From: Abyssibacter sp. | Lineage (GTDB): Bacteria > Pseudomonadota > Gammaproteobacteria > Nevskiales > OUC007 | Reading direction: 5' to 3' | NCBI GenBank assembly: GCA_023146115.1 | Contig: JAGLCS010000022.1 | Location: 1 to 39,744, forward strand | Length of the DNA stretch: 39,744 bases | In this document: one piece after another, positions 1 to 7,106 of the stretch | How positions within the stretch are numbered: the stretch's first letter is position 1 | How the letters are laid out: every line of letters starts with the position of its first letter | Notes under the pieces: model-generated | The model's input: the letters and a program-made list of their open reading frames with translations, nothing else | Database searches by the model: none | What the model was told of the DNA's origin: nothing | Made by a program: the position numbers and the translations under genes

Positions 1-939
1 GTGGCCTGCGGGACCAGCTTTCACGCTGGCCTGGTAGCACGGTACTGGCTCGAAGCCATCGCCGGCGTGCCCTGCAACGTGGAGTTGGCCAGCGAGTACC
101 GCTACCGCAAGCCCGTGGTTGCCAACGACACCCTGTTCGTCACCATCTCCCAGTCCGGCGAAACGCTGGACACCCTCGCGGCGCTCCGATTCGCCAAGAC
201 TGCCGGCTATCTCGCCACACTGGGCATCGTCAACGTGCCCGAATCCTCCATGGTGCGGGAAACCGACCTGTCGTTAATGACGGCAGCGGGGCCGGAGATC
301 GGCGTGGCCTCCACCAAGGCCTTCACCACCCAATTGGTGGCGCTGCTCATCTTCACGCTCATGCTGGCCAAGTCCAAGGGCCGACTGTCCGACGCAGCCG
401 AGGCCGATGGCGTGCGCCAGCTGCGCAGCCTCGCCTCGGTCATCGAGAACTGCCTGCTCATCGACGACACCCTGACCCAGACGGCCGAGCGATTCGCCGA
501 CAAGCAGCATGCACTGTTCCTGGGGCGCGGCGTCATGTTCCCGATTGCGCTCGAAGGCGCGCTCAAGCTCAAAGAGATCAGCTACATCCACGCTGAAGGC
601 TATGCGGCGGGCGAACTCAAGCATGGCCCGCTGGCGCTGGTCGACGAGCACATGCCCGTCATCGCCGTGGCACCGAATGACGAACTGCTCGGTAAGCTGA
701 AATCCAACCTGCAGGAAGTCCGCGCCCGCGGCGGCCAGCTCATCGTGTTCGCCGACAAGCAGGCCGGGTTCGCCTCTGAAGAAGGCGTGACCGTCATTGA
801 CATGCCCCACGCCGACGAACTCATCGCCCCCATCGTCTACAACGTGCCGCTGCAACTACTGTCGTACCACGTCGCAGTGCTGCGGGGGACGGATGTCGAT
901 CAGCCGCGAAACCTGGCGAAAAGCGTCACTGTTGAATGA
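1..939 (+). CDS. glmS: Glutamine-fructose-6-phosphate aminotransferase (isomerizing), C-terminal part
   Basis: This is the 3' portion of GlmS, the cytoplasmic enzyme that makes glucosamine-6-phosphate from fructose-6-phosphate and glutamine, the first step towards UDP-GlcNAc, peptidoglycan and LPS. The window opens inside the gene. The visible 312 residues hold both SIS sugar-isomerase domains, starting at the conserved ACGTS sugar-phosphate loop. Further family marks are SQSGET, the segment [20 protein letters not shown], the ELKHGP motif, and the canonical C-terminal ending [13 protein letters not shown]. The N-terminal glutaminase domain, about 300 residues in the family, lies outside the window. 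GC content is high, like the distal genes and unlike the island that follows. The last codons of glmS are the recognition site of Tn7-family TnsD proteins, which matters for the island downstream. Identification is secure. Confidence 0.97.
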   Translation: MACGTSFHAGLVARYWLEAIAGVPCNVELASEYRYRKPVVANDTLFVTISQSGETLDTLAALRFAKTAGYLATLGIVNVPESSMVRETDLSLMTAAGPEIGVASTKAFTTQLVALLIFTLMLAKSKGRLSDAAEADGVRQLRSLASVIENCLLIDDTLTQTAERFADKQHALFLGRGVMFPIALEGALKLKEISYIHAEGYAAGELKHGPLALVDEHMPVIAVAPNDELLGKLKSNLQEVRARGGQLIVFADKQAGFASEEGVTVIDMPHADELIAPIVYNVPLQLLSYHVAVLRGTDVDQPRNLAKSVTVE

Positions 940-1321
940 GTTCGGCTGTCGTCGTTACCACTGATCGCGATAAATTAAGTCTGTCTACAGTTGGCCGATA
1001 AGTCCTTGATTTCAGCTGCACCGACATAGCCATACGCGCCGCTTAAAGTCTGTCTGATATTTTTCTCTATGAAATTAGGCACTTAACTGGCGACCATGAG
1101 GCTCGGCACTCGGCGGGGGACTCGTACCGAGAGCTTGGCGTCTGAAAGCCTCTTTCCGCTTTGTCGGTGCCGACGGTACCAAACCCATCCCGACTCTGTT
1201 CGGATTTCGGACGGAATGGAGATGTTGCCGATGCACTACGCCTAACCGCAAAACCATCGGATTCCTCGGCCCTAAACCGCGACACGAAGACAGCGGTTCA
1301 CTTGATCCGGGGCGGGCGGCC
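940..1321. other. Gene-free stretch between glmS and the island regulator
   Basis: I see no supported gene in these 382 bases. The first 140 bases are AT-rich and contain a 10-bp direct repeat (977-986 and 1046-1055). The remainder is of mixed composition. Open frames on the minus strand here have no recognisable domain and unnatural composition. This is where the left end of an attTn7-inserted element would lie. A TGT trinucleotide, as found at Tn7-type tips, occurs at 982, 43 bases after the glmS stop, but without a partner end it proves nothing. Confidence 0.5.
977..1055 (+). repeat. 10-bp direct repeat (AAGTCTGTCT) downstream of glmS
   Basis: The sequence AAGTCTGTCT occurs at 977-986 and again at 1046-1055, each preceded by TTA or TTAA. 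Spaced short direct repeats close to glmS can be transposase (TnsB-type) binding sites in Tn7-like left ends, but only two copies are seen and no matching inverted copy appears at the right side of the island. Confidence 0.4.
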
Positions 1322-2272
1322 TCAGGACTCCTCATAACCAGGTGCAAGCATCGCATTCTGGACGCCGTACAACGCTCTCGGATTAGCAAGTTGCAACCGA
1401 AATTCCTTACCCTTTGTTTCGTCGCGTAGAGAACCCGTGGGGGAGCAATCTACATTCCATTGACGTAGCAAGTAGCTGATTACTGCAGCGCGTTCTTGGA
1501 TCTTTAGCTTTCCACCTTCCATCTTTAGGTCGAACTCAGTTGTCTCTGGAAAAATCTCCTGATGATGAGGTATGAGTTCGAGTTCAACGATTCGGGACCA
1601 TTGGATGTCTTTAGACGGTTGTTCTCGATCTTCGCGATGTGATCGCTCCAAAACTGCGGCTGACGCCACTCTTGTCAGAACCAAGTCGATAAATCGATCG
1701 CGCAGTCGATCGAACCCACGCGCATGCCATCGCGCTCCATTTGTGACTAGCGCATGCGGTACGAAGTCTCGCGTCGTTAGGCCACTACTGTAAGAGTGGT
1801 AGGTAACGTGTACTGCGCGTTGAGAATGGATTGCGCGCGTAATCGGTGCCACGCATCGCCAGTCAGGCAGTGATAGAGGTGTCGCGACGTCGGCGGGTAT
1901 CAGAGCCTTGATTGTGGCGGGGCCCGTCTCGCCAAATCCAACGCATAGTGCCGTCAGGACACGGTCAATCGGGTGTCGGAATAGAGGTTGGAACTTACTT
2001 GTCGGACGATAGGTTTTGGACGACCCATGCAGTTCAATTTGACCAGGATGTACATCTTGATACGTCGATAGGTCGCGCGTCGCCGCAGTCGGGGAAAGGC
2101 CAAATTTCGTCGTCAGATCAGCGCGACTAACAACCCCCAAGAACAACGCGCGAAAGTCGATGAACTGCAAACGTTTGATCGTTCGCGGGTGCAACCCATC
2201 AAGCGTCTCGTCACTTTTCTCGAACACGCCGACCTTCAAATGTCGAAATCGATGAAGATAAGTTACCACCAA
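1322..2272 (-). CDS. WYL-domain transcriptional regulator (CapW/BrxR type)
   Basis: A 316-aa predicted DNA-binding regulator with the architecture of the BrxR/CapW family: N-terminal winged HTH (about residues 33-95), central WYL domain (about 140-215) and a C-terminal WCX-like extension. The segment RLQFIDFRALFLG followed by VSRADLTTKFGLSPTAATRDL and SSKTYRPT is characteristic of this family. The WYL core is around AVHVTYHSYSSG with the arginine-rich follow-up RWHARGFDRLRDRF. Family members repress BREX, CBASS and other defence operons and are thought to sense a ligand through the WYL domain. It is divergent from the operon starting at 2,340, with 67 bases between the starts, so autoregulation plus control of that operon is likely. 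No BREX or CBASS core genes are present. The start is the only Met upstream of the HTH. Confidence 0.85.
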   Translation of the reverse strand: MVVTYLHRFRHLKVGVFEKSDETLDGLHPRTIKRLQFIDFRALFLGVVSRADLTTKFGLSPTAATRDLSTYQDVHPGQIELHGSSKTYRPTSKFQPLFRHPIDRVLTALCVGFGETGPATIKALIPADVATPLSLPDWRCVAPITRAIHSQRAVHVTYHSYSSGLTTRDFVPHALVTNGARWHARGFDRLRDRFIDLVLTRVASAAVLERSHREDREQPSKDIQWSRIVELELIPHHQEIFPETTEFDLKMEGGKLKIQERAAVISYLLRQWNVDCSPTGSLRDETKGKEFRLQLANPRALYGVQNAMLAPGYEES

Positions 2273-2281
2273 TTCCGCTGC

Positions 2282-2310
2282 TTGACATCATCAATTTGGT
2301 TAGATATAAA
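2282..2310 (+). promoter_or_regulatory. Near-consensus sigma-70 promoter of the island operon
   Basis: TTGACA at 2282-2287 and TATAAA at 2305-2310 are separated by exactly 17 bases, giving an expected start near 2317, about 23 bases before the first ATG of the operon. The promoter sits in the 67-bp divergent gap next to the CapW/BrxR-type regulator, consistent with a strong promoter held down by a repressor. No clear palindromic operator was recognised in the gap. Confidence 0.7.
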
Positions 2311-2339
2311 GATCGAAATAGAGACGTAGTGGCTTCCTA

Positions 2340-2711
2340 ATGCCAGATGCAGCAACTCATCGAAGCGGAGCAATGGCGGCGATGGCCGCAGTGAACATCG
2401 CCGAAGCTAGTGCCGGACGTCAGGTTGATGTGATTGAGGCGCTAGTCTCGACCTTGATCGCGCATGGTGTTGCGAGTCTTCCGGATTTACTCGAGCCCGC
2501 CACGAGCCCAAATCACCGTCAGTTGTTTCATAGCTGGCTAGCTTTGGGTGGTGCGACTTATTTGCTGCGCTGCCTACACCGCTGGCAACCAGAGGAACCC
2601 TTTGAACGCATTGTTCGCACCGTGGGTAAGGCTGCGTGTGTGGCTTATGTTGCGCACCTCGCATTGGATGCACTAACGCCCCGATCACTCCCGATGGTCG
2701 GACGAATCTAG
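2340..2711 (+). CDS. Small YdjM/DUF457-like protein, first gene of the island operon
   Basis: A 123-aa protein of unproven function. Its second half carries the signature of the YdjM (DUF457) membrane-associated metal-dependent hydrolase family: NHRQLFHSW (family pattern HR..tHS) followed by a hydrophobic stretch and HLALDALTPRSLP (family pattern sHLllDalTp.G). Family members are usually longer, with several membrane helices, so this is a short version; two weak hydrophobic segments are seen at about 60-75 and 98-112. It lies just downstream of the strong promoter and two bases before the next gene, so it is co-transcribed. The Shine-Dalgarno sequence before 2340 is poor; internal ATGs at 2373 and 2382 are possible starts. 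Calling it a metal-dependent hydrolase is inference from the conserved His and Asp residues. Confidence 0.65.
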   Translation: MPDAATHRSGAMAAMAAVNIAEASAGRQVDVIEALVSTLIAHGVASLPDLLEPATSPNHRQLFHSWLALGGATYLLRCLHRWQPEEPFERIVRTVGKAACVAYVAHLALDALTPRSLPMVGRI

Positions 2712-2713
2712 CC

Positions 2714-3568
2714 ATGAGTGAGTCAGTAGACGAGCGCGCAGACAGCCACCTTCTGAATTGGATCCAGAATTCGAGATGGCTATTGGTGGCATTGACTGCA
2801 GTCGTCTCAGCGATCGGATTCCTAGTAGAACCGGCCAGTTATTTCCTCGGTGATCTGTACGTGCGTGCCTGGCTACGCGAACTCGGGTTTGCTTACGCTG
2901 AGATGGCTTACTCGGCCGAGCGACTGCATACGATATTTGTTTCGCATTCGTTGAATTCGTTGGCTCCTCTGACCCGCGCGGCGTTCGTGTTAATTACCTT
3001 CGTGCTCGTTTCAGTCGCTGCTTTCTTGTTGCTTGCACTCGCAATCACATTGATCGCAGCCGACGGCACAGTGAAGCCGCGATGGATGGTGTCTTTGCGA
3101 CTGAGGTTTGTTCGCCGCATCAAGAAAGTGCCAACCGTCCCTAGCTATCTCGAGAAAATACTCGATTGGTTCTATTTTCGAGGGCTGATTGCCTTGACAG
3201 CACTCTGCGCGCTGGTGCTTGTTATTTACCAGCCGCTGGATTGGGTGATTTCTAAAGCGAAACGTGATGCGCAAGCCTTGCAAGAAAGGGGCTTTGTGGA
3301 GCAGGCAGGCTCGAAAGGGGAGTTCGTAACAAAGTGTGTGGAGACATCGACGGAGAACGAGACCGAGTCTTTTGTTCTCGTGTCCTGCGGCACAACCGAA
3401 TGCGCTGTTATCGGAGAGAAAGGCCTACGGCGGAATGTTCAGCGCAAGCATATTAGGTGGGTTGATACCCGCCTCGTAAATGATGACGAAGATGCACTAA
3501 CGGTTTGTCGCGCCGATCGTGTGCAAGCCATCAAAGCTGCCGACGCCAAGTCGAATAATTCGAGTTAA
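2714..3568 (+). CDS. Three-helix inner-membrane protein, function unknown
   Basis: A 284-aa protein I do not recognise as a named family. Hydrophobic segments at about 21-40, 88-115 and 158-180 suggest three transmembrane helices. Between the second and third is a basic loop (RLRFVRRIKKVP), and the C-terminal 100 residues are soluble. That soluble tail contains a beta-rich stretch (ESFVLVSCGTTECAVIG) followed by a basic segment, reminiscent of small SH3-like or sensor tails, but without an assignable motif. I chose ATG 2714, two bases after the upstream stop, because an earlier in-frame ATG would lie inside the previous gene. Codon and base use match the island. As a membrane partner in a defence-like operon it could be an effector or anchor; that is inference. 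Confidence 0.75.
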   Translation: MSESVDERADSHLLNWIQNSRWLLVALTAVVSAIGFLVEPASYFLGDLYVRAWLRELGFAYAEMAYSAERLHTIFVSHSLNSLAPLTRAAFVLITFVLVSVAAFLLLALAITLIAADGTVKPRWMVSLRLRFVRRIKKVPTVPSYLEKILDWFYFRGLIALTALCALVLVIYQPLDWVISKAKRDAQALQERGFVEQAGSKGEFVTKCVETSTENETESFVLVSCGTTECAVIGEKGLRRNVQRKHIRWVDTRLVNDDEDALTVCRADRVQAIKAADAKSNNSS

Positions 3569-3587
3569 ATCGCGTAACGGATTACTG

Positions 3588-3609
3588 TACTTTAAAACAG
3601 TTTTAAGTA
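3588..3609. promoter_or_regulatory. Imperfect palindrome upstream of the MBL-E2/E1/JAB genes
   Basis: In the 120-base gap between the membrane protein and the hydrolase gene, TACTT(T)AAAAC at 3588-3598 and GTTTTAAGTA at 3600-3609 form a near-perfect inverted repeat with 10-bp arms, one extra T and a one-base centre. There is no T-tract after it, so it does not look like an intrinsic terminator. It could be an operator or a processing hairpin separating the first two genes from the conjugation genes. Confidence 0.4.
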
Positions 3610-3688
3610 TGCCGGGTTCTTCGCCGCCGCAAGACGCCACGGTGGTGTTGCAGACTTACTAATCAATGGCGCACTAAGGTGTTGACCC

Positions 3689-4843
3689 ATGCACAAACTG
3701 ACTTTTTACCCTGTCGGCAACGGTGATAGTAGCCAAATCCACTTGGCCAATGGCAAGCGACTTTTGTTCGATTTCAGGCAGCACTCCCAAGCCAGCGATT
3801 CTGAGCACCCCACAATTGATCTTGACCGCAGGCTGAGGGAGGAACTAGCGGCTGATAAGCGCTCCGACGTTGACGTGTTCGCCATCACGCACGGTGATAA
3901 GGATCACATCGAAGGGAGTACCGAGTTCTTTGAACTGGACCATGCAGCTAAGTATCAGGGGAAAGATCGCATCAAAGTCAAGGAACTGTGGGTTCCAGCT
4001 GCGCTTGTGCTGGATTCGTTTGCTAAGGATTCAGAGCCCCATGAGGCAAAAATATGGCGTCAGGAAGCGCGCCACCGTCTGATCGAAGGATATGGGGTTC
4101 GTGTCTTCTCTAAGCCTGCCAAGTTGAAAGCGTTTTTGGAATCGAAAGGGGTCAGCCTCGAATCACGAGAGCACCTGATCACTGATGCGGGCGAGCTCGT
4201 GCCCGGATTTTCGTTGGCTACTGACGGCGTAGAATTTTTCTGTCACTCGCCGTTTATCAAGCATTGTGACGAGGGCGAGATTCAACGCAACGCCTCAGCA
4301 CTTATCTTTCAGGTGCGCCTCTCAGTCGATGGCACGGTAACCAATTACTTCGCCGTTGGTGATTCTGAATCAGACGTCTTGGGTGAGATCGTCGAGATCA
4401 CCGAGGCAAAAGGTAATGATGATCGCCTTGATTGGGACATCTACAACATACCGCATCATTGCAGCTACTTGGCGTTGGGCCCGGATAAGGGTAAGAACTC
4501 AACCCAGCCCACCGATCCGGTGGATCGCCTGCTTGAGCATGGACAGCGTGATGCCTACGTCATCAGTTCAAGTTGGCCGATTAAGAATGACAAGCTGGCC
4601 TATGAACAGACGCAGCCGCCTCATGTGCAAGCTAAGAACACCTATGTGCGAAGGCTTGAAGACGTCGATGGTCGGGAGTTCATGGTAACGATGGAGCACA
4701 AGAGTGAAACCAAGCCCCAACCCATCGAGATTCAAGTAACGGGAAGCGGAGTCAAGCTTTCGGCCGCGATAGGCGGTGCGGCGATATTGGTGCATGAAAG
4801 GCCGCCTCGAGCAGGAGTTCCATATGCCCCCTGCTTCCGATAG
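3689..4843 (+). CDS. Metallo-beta-lactamase-fold hydrolase (ComEC-like MBL)
   Basis: A 384-aa soluble protein with the metallo-beta-lactamase fold. In order: the N-terminal strand pattern FYPVGNGDSSQIHLANG; an acidic strand end at D28; the metal-binding motif AITHGDKDHIEG with H68, D70, D72 and H73; the central GDSESD motif supplying an Asp ligand; and IPHHCSY supplying the late His. The second His of the usual HxHxDH is Asp, as in ComEC/Rec2-type MBL domains (typical pattern SHxDxDH). Such domains are commonly nucleases or phosphodiesterases, but the substrate here is unknown. The gene overlaps the E2-E1-JAB gene by 20 bases, so translation is probably coupled, and it occupies the place a CD-NTase takes next to the E1-E2 gene in type II CBASS. 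I infer it is the effector or the modified partner. Start at ATG 3689 with AAGG a few bases upstream. Confidence 0.88.
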   Translation: MHKLTFYPVGNGDSSQIHLANGKRLLFDFRQHSQASDSEHPTIDLDRRLREELAADKRSDVDVFAITHGDKDHIEGSTEFFELDHAAKYQGKDRIKVKELWVPAALVLDSFAKDSEPHEAKIWRQEARHRLIEGYGVRVFSKPAKLKAFLESKGVSLESREHLITDAGELVPGFSLATDGVEFFCHSPFIKHCDEGEIQRNASALIFQVRLSVDGTVTNYFAVGDSESDVLGEIVEITEAKGNDDRLDWDIYNIPHHCSYLALGPDKGKNSTQPTDPVDRLLEHGQRDAYVISSSWPIKNDKLAYEQTQPPHVQAKNTYVRRLEDVDGREFMVTMEHKSETKPQPIEIQVTGSGVKLSAAIGGAAILVHERPPRAGVPYAPCFR

Positions 4844-7106
4844 CGCGTACTACGAACTGGGCGGAGAGCGGTGCGACGAACTGACAGGTCGTCTAGCCGC
4901 AGCAGTTGTTCAAGCATGCGAAAGCGATCCGAGGTTCACGATCGTTGAGCTGCGGGCTGCGCGCGATGATAAGTCTTTTGAAATCGTGGTCGTGGATTGC
5001 AAATGCCACGAGGTGCCGTCGAAGAACGCCGTAGGAATCCAGTTCATAGAGCGCCTCGCTCTAATGTTTTGCCTCGATGAGTCGAGGGCACCTGAAACGT
5101 TCGCGTTACGAAAAGATTTTCCAGCAACAGAGCATCAAAACGCCACGCTCGAAGGCGTACCTGCATCGCTCTGTCTATATTTTGAACCTTGGGCGACTGT
5201 TGCCCGGACATGGACCGGAGCAAGCCATATACAAAGAATCGTGGTTTGGCTGTCCGAAGTAGCCGCTGGCACGCTGCATCGTGCAGATCAACCAGTGGAA
5301 CAACTCTATTTCAATTCTCGTTACGAGTTAGTGCTGCCTGCGGAATTTCGGGAGACGGGACTCACTGGCGATCGAGTACTACGGCTCTTCAAGACCGCTA
5401 GCGTCGATAACGATGGCGGCCTGCTGGTATCCCGAGTTGTTAGCGCCGATGAAGCGGGAGGAGATGATACTGCTTCCTGTGCATACATGACGGTTGGTCC
5501 TGTTGTTAGTGGGGTTGTAGAGCGACCCGCGACGACATTGGGCCGGTTAGCCGCGCAGCTCCGTGATCGCGGATCTGATTTGGTGATACCCCTCGTCGAT
5601 GCCATCAACACTGTGGCTGAGCCCAGTGGATTGAGTGCCAAGCGCAACAATCTGAGTCTGCTGATCTTGAGAATCCCGATCTTGCGTGAAGCCGGCGGAG
5701 CGGTTGAGCACTACCAAGTGCAAGCGTTCGTGGTAGAGCAAGGGTTAGGCGCACTCGGAGAAGCGATGGAACTACTCCTGTTGAGTGAAGGCGCTTACTA
5801 CCGCGCACCAGTGATTGGGCAGAGTCCCTATGAACTCCCTGACGATGCTTTGGCAGTCTCCATTGAACCGTTGACCGTCGTTGAAGATCTCAGTCAGGAG
5901 AAAGCAAGGAAGCTGACGGGTGTTGCCGATGACGCAGCAGATTTCGCTGGGGCGATCCTAGGAGTGGGATCGCTTGGTAGCCAGCTGTTAAACCTGTGGG
6001 GGAGAGAGGGCTGGGGGCGCTGGACGCTGGTTGACCACGACATTATCAAGCCACACAACATCCCTCGTCACACGGCCCTTTACGATTCAATTGGGGAGTA
6101 CAAGGTCAAACACGTCGCTGAACTCTTGGCTTCGAGCTTCCCGAAGGATGAGTTGGAGATTGGAGCCATGCCGACGCAAGCGAATTTGTCTGACCCGGGA
6201 ATGCTCCAAGCCCTCGGATCCAGAGACCTTGTTGTGGACGCGTCAACGACCTTGCACATCCCTCGCGACCTAGCGTCAGAGGACAGCCTGCCACGTGTCG
6301 CCTCTGTGTTTCTGACTCCGTCTGGACAAGATTGTGTCGTGCTCCTTGAGGACACCACTCGAGAACTCAGAATCGACCAGATTGAGATGCAGTATTACCG
6401 CTCGATCATTCGCGAGGTGTGGGGCGGCGCCCATCTTAAGGGCCATCTCTCAAAAAGCTTCTGGGTTGGAGCAGGGTGCCGCGAGGTCACCACGGTTCTC
6501 TCACCGGAAATGATCGCGATACACGGTGGCCAAATAGCCCGTCGGCTGAGACTCCTTTCCCAGGAGCCATATGCTGCGGCTCACGTGTGGCGACATGATG
6601 ATCGATCTGGTGACGTTTCCGCGGAGGAGGTTCTTTTGCGGCCCTGCACAACTACTACCTGTGGGGACTGGATCATCGTTTGGGATGAGGGACTGCGCGA
6701 TCACGTTGCAAGGCTTCGTCAGGAAAACCTGCCTATCGAAACCGGTGGCGTTTTGGTTGGCTACGCCGATCAACAATCAAGAAAGGCATACATCGTCGAC
6801 GCGCTGCCTGCCCCTGCAGATAGCTTCCAGTCGCCGACATCATTTGAACGTGGCACGTACGGCCTGGCTGCGGATATTCAAGAGATTGGTGATAGGACTG
6901 CTGGAATCGTTGGATATTTGGGCGAGTGGCATTCGCATCCGAAAGGTAGCAGTTCAGATCCCAGTGGCGACGATTTGATCCAACTGACTTTCTTGGCTGA
7001 TCAGCTTTGTGTCGATGGGCAGCCCGCCTTCATGCTAATCGCGGCGGAAGAATCGATGAGCTTTTTAATGATGGATCAGATCAACCCGAGCGGGATGTAT
7101 GAATGA
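4824..7106 (+). CDS. E2-like/E1 (ThiF)/JAB deubiquitinase triple-fusion protein
   Basis: A 760-aa single polypeptide combining three ubiquitin-pathway activities. Residues about 1-165 are a prokaryotic E2-like domain: ATEHQN, then SLCLY with the putative catalytic C117, and LHRADQPVEQLYF with H152. Residues 165-365 are a linker/inactive region. Residues 366-590 are a ThiF-type E1 adenylation domain with the nucleotide loop GVGSLGS (380-386), VDHD (403-406), NIPRH (412-416), K427/K429, VDAS (471-474) and a candidate thioester C552 in GAGCRE. Residues 635-760 are a JAB/JAMM isopeptidase domain with E639 (ETGGVLVG), H703 and H705 (EWHSHP) and SGDD (714-717). Type II CBASS Cap2 is an E2-E1 fusion and Cap3 a separate JAB; here all three are joined. 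ATG 4824 is chosen for an AGGAG six bases upstream and because the domains start soon after. It overlaps the MBL gene by 20 bases and the next gene by 4. Confidence 0.93.
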   Translation: MPPASDSAYYELGGERCDELTGRLAAAVVQACESDPRFTIVELRAARDDKSFEIVVVDCKCHEVPSKNAVGIQFIERLALMFCLDESRAPETFALRKDFPATEHQNATLEGVPASLCLYFEPWATVARTWTGASHIQRIVVWLSEVAAGTLHRADQPVEQLYFNSRYELVLPAEFRETGLTGDRVLRLFKTASVDNDGGLLVSRVVSADEAGGDDTASCAYMTVGPVVSGVVERPATTLGRLAAQLRDRGSDLVIPLVDAINTVAEPSGLSAKRNNLSLLILRIPILREAGGAVEHYQVQAFVVEQGLGALGEAMELLLLSEGAYYRAPVIGQSPYELPDDALAVSIEPLTVVEDLSQEKARKLTGVADDAADFAGAILGVGSLGSQLLNLWGREGWGRWTLVDHDIIKPHNIPRHTALYDSIGEYKVKHVAELLASSFPKDELEIGAMPTQANLSDPGMLQALGSRDLVVDASTTLHIPRDLASEDSLPRVASVFLTPSGQDCVVLLEDTTRELRIDQIEMQYYRSIIREVWGGAHLKGHLSKSFWVGAGCREVTTVLSPEMIAIHGGQIARRLRLLSQEPYAAAHVWRHDDRSGDVSAEEVLLRPCTTTTCGDWIIVWDEGLRDHVARLRQENLPIETGGVLVGYADQQSRKAYIVDALPAPADSFQSPTSFERGTYGLAADIQEIGDRTAGIVGYLGEWHSHPKGSSSDPSGDDLIQLTFLADQLCVDGQPAFMLIAAEESMSFLMMDQINPSGMYE

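Noticed and set aside
940-1100. Tn7-like left end starting TGTCTACAG at 982
   Set aside because: Only two short direct repeats, no inverted counterpart near 7.6-7.9 kb and no tns genes; kept only as a low-confidence note.
1322-2272. BREX system suggested by the BrxR-like regulator
   Set aside because: No brxA, brxB, brxC, pglX or pglZ genes are present.
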